Part shown: positions 28,413 through 31,064 of the stretch, in pieces
Layout of the letters: each line of letters begins with the position of its first letter
Position numbering within the stretch: the stretch's first letter is position 1
Origin: CAYZEE01 sp964477485
GTDB lineage: Bacteria > Patescibacteriota > Microgenomatia > Levybacterales > UBA12049
Assembly (NCBI GenBank): GCA_964477485.1
Contig: CAYZEE010000007.1
Span: forward strand, 1-31,064
Direction: 5' to 3'
DNA: 31,064 nt
The notes under the pieces: model-generated
Seen by the model: the letters and a program-made list of their open reading frames with translations, nothing else
Told to the model about the DNA's origin: nothing
Database searches by the model: none
Made by a program: the position numbers and the translations under genes

Positions 28413-29654
28413 ATGAGCAAAGTTAAACCACAAACTCTAAAAGGTTTTAGTGATTTTCTGCCAAAAGAGGCCCGAAAAAGACAATGGCTGATTGATAAAC
28501 TCCGATCGGTTTTTGAGTCCTATGGCTTTGAGCCGCTTGAAACACCCGCGCTTGAATATGAGGAAATCCTTACAGGAAAATACGGAGAGGAAGGCGATAG
28601 GCTCATGTATAAATTTACGGATTTAGGTGGACGAAAAGTCGCAATGAGATATGACCAAACAGTTCCTCTTGCACGAGTAGTAACCCAGTATCAAAATGAA
28701 CTCCCTATTCCTTTTAAACGTTATCAAATTCAAAATGTCTGGAGGGCAGAAAATCCGCAAAAAGGAAGATTCCGAGAATTCCTCCAGTGCGATGCCGATA
28801 TCGTTGGCGCCTCCTCTTCACTTTCCGATACAGAAATCATTGCTGTCGCCGCAGAGTCTTTGAAAAAATTAGGATTCAAAAACTTTAAAATCTTAGTGAA
28901 TGACCGTTCGGTTTTTTCAAGCTTTGATAAATTCGGATCTCTTCCAGAAAAAGATTTACCGATTGTTGTCAAAGCAATTGATAAATTAAAAAAAATTGGG
29001 GAAAAAAAAGTTTTAGACGAACTTATTAGAAATGGGATAGAACAGGAAAGGGCAATCTATATTTTGCAGGCTTTAAGAGAAAAAAAACCTACGCCTCAAA
29101 TTAACGAAATCCTAGAGCCCCTTAAGGGACTTGGCTTAAGTGAAAACGAAATAGAATTTCTGCCTACTCTTGCCAGAGGACTTGACTACTATACCGGGAT
29201 GATTTTTGAGGTGGAGATCGAAGGATATGAAGGAGGCTCTGTGGCAGGAGGAGGAAGATATGATAATCTAATTGGAACATTTGCCGGTAAACAAATTCCT
29301 GCAGTTGGATTTGCTTTTGGCTTTGACAGGCTTATTGAAGCAATGGAGATGCTTAATCTATTTCCTCAGAATTTAGGAAAAACTAGAGTTTTGGTTACAA
29401 TCTTTCCGCAGCTAAAAGATGAATCTCTCAAAGTTTGCCAAAAATTAAGAAATGAAAATATAAATGCTGAAATATACCTCGATGAGAATTCTCCTCTTGA
29501 TAAGCAACTAAAATATGCGGACAAAAAGGAAATTCCCTATACTATAATTATCGGCCCCAAAGAAGCAAAAGACAATACACTGACTTTGCGAAATATGGAA
29601 ACCAGAGAACAAAAAACACTATCTATAAAACAGGTTATAGAAATCCTGAAATAG
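28413..29654 (+). CDS. hisS: histidyl-tRNA synthetase
   Basis: 413 residues, normal for bacterial HisRS. It charges tRNA-His with histidine. Class II motifs: motif 1 near the N-terminus (F-L-P-K-E-A then F-E-P-L-E-T-P), motif 2 around Q-N-V-W-R-A-E-N-P-Q-K-G-R-F-R-E-F, and motif 3 with G-F-A-F-G-F-D-R-L. The HisRS-specific A-R-G-L-D-Y-Y-T-G (about residue 255) and G-G-G-R-Y-D are clear. The C-terminal anticodon domain has an A-E-I-Y-L-D start and K-Q-L-K-Y-A-D-K-K. A paralogue such as HisZ is unlikely since the catalytic motifs are intact. Own -10 box 8 nt upstream. Confidence 0.95.
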   Translation: MSKVKPQTLKGFSDFLPKEARKRQWLIDKLRSVFESYGFEPLETPALEYEEILTGKYGEEGDRLMYKFTDLGGRKVAMRYDQTVPLARVVTQYQNELPIPFKRYQIQNVWRAENPQKGRFREFLQCDADIVGASSSLSDTEIIAVAAESLKKLGFKNFKILVNDRSVFSSFDKFGSLPEKDLPIVVKAIDKLKKIGEKKVLDELIRNGIEQERAIYILQALREKKPTPQINEILEPLKGLGLSENEIEFLPTLARGLDYYTGMIFEVEIEGYEGGSVAGGGRYDNLIGTFAGKQIPAVGFAFGFDRLIEAMEMLNLFPQNLGKTRVLVTIFPQLKDESLKVCQKLRNENINAEIYLDENSPLDKQLKYADKKEIPYTIIIGPKEAKDNTLTLRNMETREQKTLSIKQVIEILK

Positions 29655-29659
29655 ACTTA

Positions 29660-29688
29660 TTGCCTAAATTCGCAAAAAAAGCTATAAT
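29660..29688 (+). promoter_or_regulatory. rpmE promoter, leaderless spacing
   Basis: TTGCCT (29660-29665), a 17-nt spacer and TATAAT (29683-29688), then 6 nt and the ATG at 29695. It is the clearest example of the leaderless arrangement in this window. Confidence 0.75.
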
Positions 29689-29694
29689 ATAATT

Positions 29695-29994
29695 ATGAAA
29701 ACGAATACTCACCCGCAATATTTTGAGAATGCGCAAGTTATATGCGCGTGCGGCAACAGATTCACAGTTGGCTCAACTCGTGAACTAATTCATGTGGAAT
29801 TATGCAATAAATGCCATCCGTTCTATACCGGAGAACAAAAATTTGTTGATTCGGCTTCGAGAATTCAAAAATTCCAGCAAAAACAAAAAGCTGCTTCGGA
29901 ATTTGTTGCGAAAAAAGTTAAGAAAGTTCAAGAGAAAAAACGGGAAGAAGAGGCTCCCAAGACGCTTCGAGAAATGCTAATGGCAATCAAATAA
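29695..29994 (+). CDS. rpmE: 50S ribosomal protein L31, zinc-binding type, extended
   Basis: 99 residues, longer than the usual 66-75. Residues 1-50 are typical L31: K-T-N-T-H-P-Q-Y near the N-terminus and four cysteines at 17, 19, 37 and 40 (C-A-C-G and C-N-K-C), then H-P-F-Y-T-G. It is thus the zinc-containing form that binds at the 50S/30S bridge region. The extra C-terminal part (about residues 60-99) is a highly charged helix rich in Lys, Gln and Glu that would reach over the ribosome surface. Followed by prfA after heptamer tract K, which occupies the entire gap. Confidence 0.9.
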   Translation: MKTNTHPQYFENAQVICACGNRFTVGSTRELIHVELCNKCHPFYTGEQKFVDSASRIQKFQQKQKAASEFVAKKVKKVQEKKREEEAPKTLREMLMAIK

Positions 29995-30064
29995 CAAAGC
30001 CACTAGCAACTAGCATTTAGTATTATTTCTAGTAGCTAGTTGCCAATAACTAGCTGCTAACTTT
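29995..30064 (+). repeat. heptamer foldback tract K (10 units), fills the rpmE/prfA gap exactly
   Basis: The 70 nt between the rpmE stop codon and the prfA ATG divide into ten 7-nt units. Units 2 and 3 are both ACTAGCA; units 6, 7 and 9 are TAGTAGC, TAGTTGC and TAGCTGC. GCAACTAGC (30006-30014) pairs perfectly with GCTAGTTGC (30035-30043). No Shine-Dalgarno sequence lies before prfA. Confidence 0.85.
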
Positions 30065-30949
30065 ATGGACTATATTAAATCTCAAATTGGGGCGTTAAAT
30101 AAAAAAATAGAAGAAACAAAGCTCCTCCTCAATGATCCGACTCTATCCGAAATGGCAGCTGCCGAGATTAAAGATCTTGAAGATCAAAAAAAATCTCTGG
30201 AAAGAGATTTAATGCCAGACAAAAATAGCCAGGGATCTCTTGACAATAGAAATATCATCATGGAAATAAAAGGCGCTGCCGGAGGGGACGAAGCAAAGCA
30301 GTGGGGAGAAGAACTTCTGAGAATGTACGTAAGATTTGCGCAAAAAAAGAACCTGAGAGTGGAACAGGTAGATGATAATGTAATTAAAATCACAGGACAA
30401 GATGTTTTTGGGCTTTTTAAATTCGAAGCAGGAGTGCACCGGGTTCAAAGAATTCCAACCACCGAGAAAAGAGGCCGAGTGCATACTTCAACTGCAATAG
30501 TTTCTGTTCTTCCCGAGCTTTCGGATATAGATCTTCATGTAAATCCGGAGGATGTTGAATTTGAAGCATTCCGTGCAGGCGGTCATGGAGGACAAAACGT
30601 AAATAAAGTCTCGACTGCAGTAAGGCTAAGACACAAACCAACCGGAATAGTTGTTACCTGCCAAACAGAAAGACACCAGGCCCAAAACAGAGAAAATGCT
30701 ATGAAGATGTTAAGGGCAAAACTATGGGAACTGGAGATTGAGAAGCAACACAAAATTGTTTCAGAATTGAAGTCTACCCAAGTGGGAAAAGGGATGAGAG
30801 CTGAAAAAATCAGGACTTATAATTTTCCTCAAAACCGCCTAACAGACCATCGGATCGGAAAATCATGGCATAATCTTGAGGAAATTCTCGAAGGGAATCT
30901 GGACGATGTAATTAATTCAATGGGAAACAGCCAAGAATCTGAAATTTGA
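30065..30949 (+). CDS. prfA: peptide chain release factor 1 (short form)
   Basis: 294 residues, about 65 fewer than E. coli RF1; the loss is in N-terminal domain 1. It releases peptides at UAA and UAG. The GGQ motif is at 175-177 (G-G-H-G-G-Q-N-V-N-K). The codon-reading tripeptide P-x-T is P-T-T at 131-133, the RF1 position, where E. coli has P-A-T and RF2 has S-P-F. The C-terminal R-T-Y-N-F-P-Q-x-R-x-T-D-H-R-I is RF1-specific. The G-G-Q-N-V-N-K-V-S-T-A-V-R-L stretch and R-A-K-L-W-E-L-E are closer to RF2 or ArfB-like proteins. TGA stops elsewhere in the window imply a separate prfB. Confidence 0.92.
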   Translation: MDYIKSQIGALNKKIEETKLLLNDPTLSEMAAAEIKDLEDQKKSLERDLMPDKNSQGSLDNRNIIMEIKGAAGGDEAKQWGEELLRMYVRFAQKKNLRVEQVDDNVIKITGQDVFGLFKFEAGVHRVQRIPTTEKRGRVHTSTAIVSVLPELSDIDLHVNPEDVEFEAFRAGGHGGQNVNKVSTAVRLRHKPTGIVVTCQTERHQAQNRENAMKMLRAKLWELEIEKQHKIVSELKSTQVGKGMRAEKIRTYNFPQNRLTDHRIGKSWHNLEEILEGNLDDVINSMGNSQESEI

Positions 30950-31064
30950 GCTAAAAAAAATTTTCAGCGTCAAAACTGCCATAGTTCGAATATATTTTGA
31001 CCTAAAAAGTCGATAGCGTACCAATTTCTTGTTGCTAAATTGTACGACAAAGGTTATTCAGACA
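30950..31064. other. right-hand edge, no gene recognised
   Basis: An imperfect inverted repeat spans the prfA stop (CTGAAATTT near 30939 against AAATTTTCAG near 30958-30967), perhaps a weak hairpin. The rest shows no start codon with a long frame on either strand before the window ends. Confidence 0.3.

Noticed and set aside
31041..31052. ATTGTACGACA shared with 13999-14009 as a dispersed element
   Set aside because: An 11-nt match between two places is expected by chance many times in 31 kb, and the flanks differ.

Overview
The window is AT-rich bacterial DNA that most resembles a Candidate Phyla Radiation (Patescibacteria) genome, probably Microgenomates. I infer this from reduced versions of housekeeping proteins (FolD, a 294-residue release factor, an Lgt-like protein lacking its usual histidine), from many short membrane-anchored proteins of unknown role, and from families I associate with that group. 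No homology search was possible. TGA is an ordinary stop here (folD and purB end with it), which argues against the code-4/25 lineages.

Layout. 1-1908: the end of a DegT-type aminotransferase, a FemAB-like peptidoglycan bridge enzyme and a DUF5680-like protein. 1997-7904: gyrB, ppa, gyrA and folD on the plus strand, converging on purB (minus) with 4 nt between stops. 9350-10491: a divergent promoter pair, a hairpin/T-tract just before a small Cys protein, and a SIMPL-domain protein. 10535-13736: a Xer-type tyrosine recombinase (minus) diverging from a GH37 trehalase (plus) across a palindrome-rich spacer, then a Tat-signal protein. 13737-14456: about 720 bp almost without genes. 14457-18962: yebC and a membrane protein (minus), a TPR protein (plus), a LytR_C-domain protein between two very small genes (minus), and an RluA/RluD pseudouridine synthase. 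18973-22543 (minus): Lgt-like protein, MFS transporter, EF-P and a NIF3 protein. 22594-23732: tRNA-Leu(CAA) and two uncharacterised proteins. 23747-26019 (minus): a polyproline miniprotein, dnaB and a degenerate metallo-beta-lactamase-fold protein. 26129-30949 (plus): two envelope proteins, an M24 peptidase, hisS, rpmE and prfA.

The most unusual signal is a set of heptanucleotide tandem tracts. At least eleven stretches are built from successive 7-nt units of differing sequence, and most fold back on themselves. They occupy gaps between co-oriented genes (gyrB/ppa, ppa/gyrA, LytR_C/small ORF, NIF3/efp, dnaB/polyproline gene, MBL/dnaB, rpmE/prfA). In ppa/gyrA and rpmE/prfA the gap is exactly 9 and 10 units from stop to start. 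The same kind of heptamer also appears in frame inside rluD and the M24 peptidase gene. A second theme is promoter placement: many -10 boxes lie 6-11 nt before the ATG, implying leaderless or nearly leaderless mRNAs and correcting several start codons.
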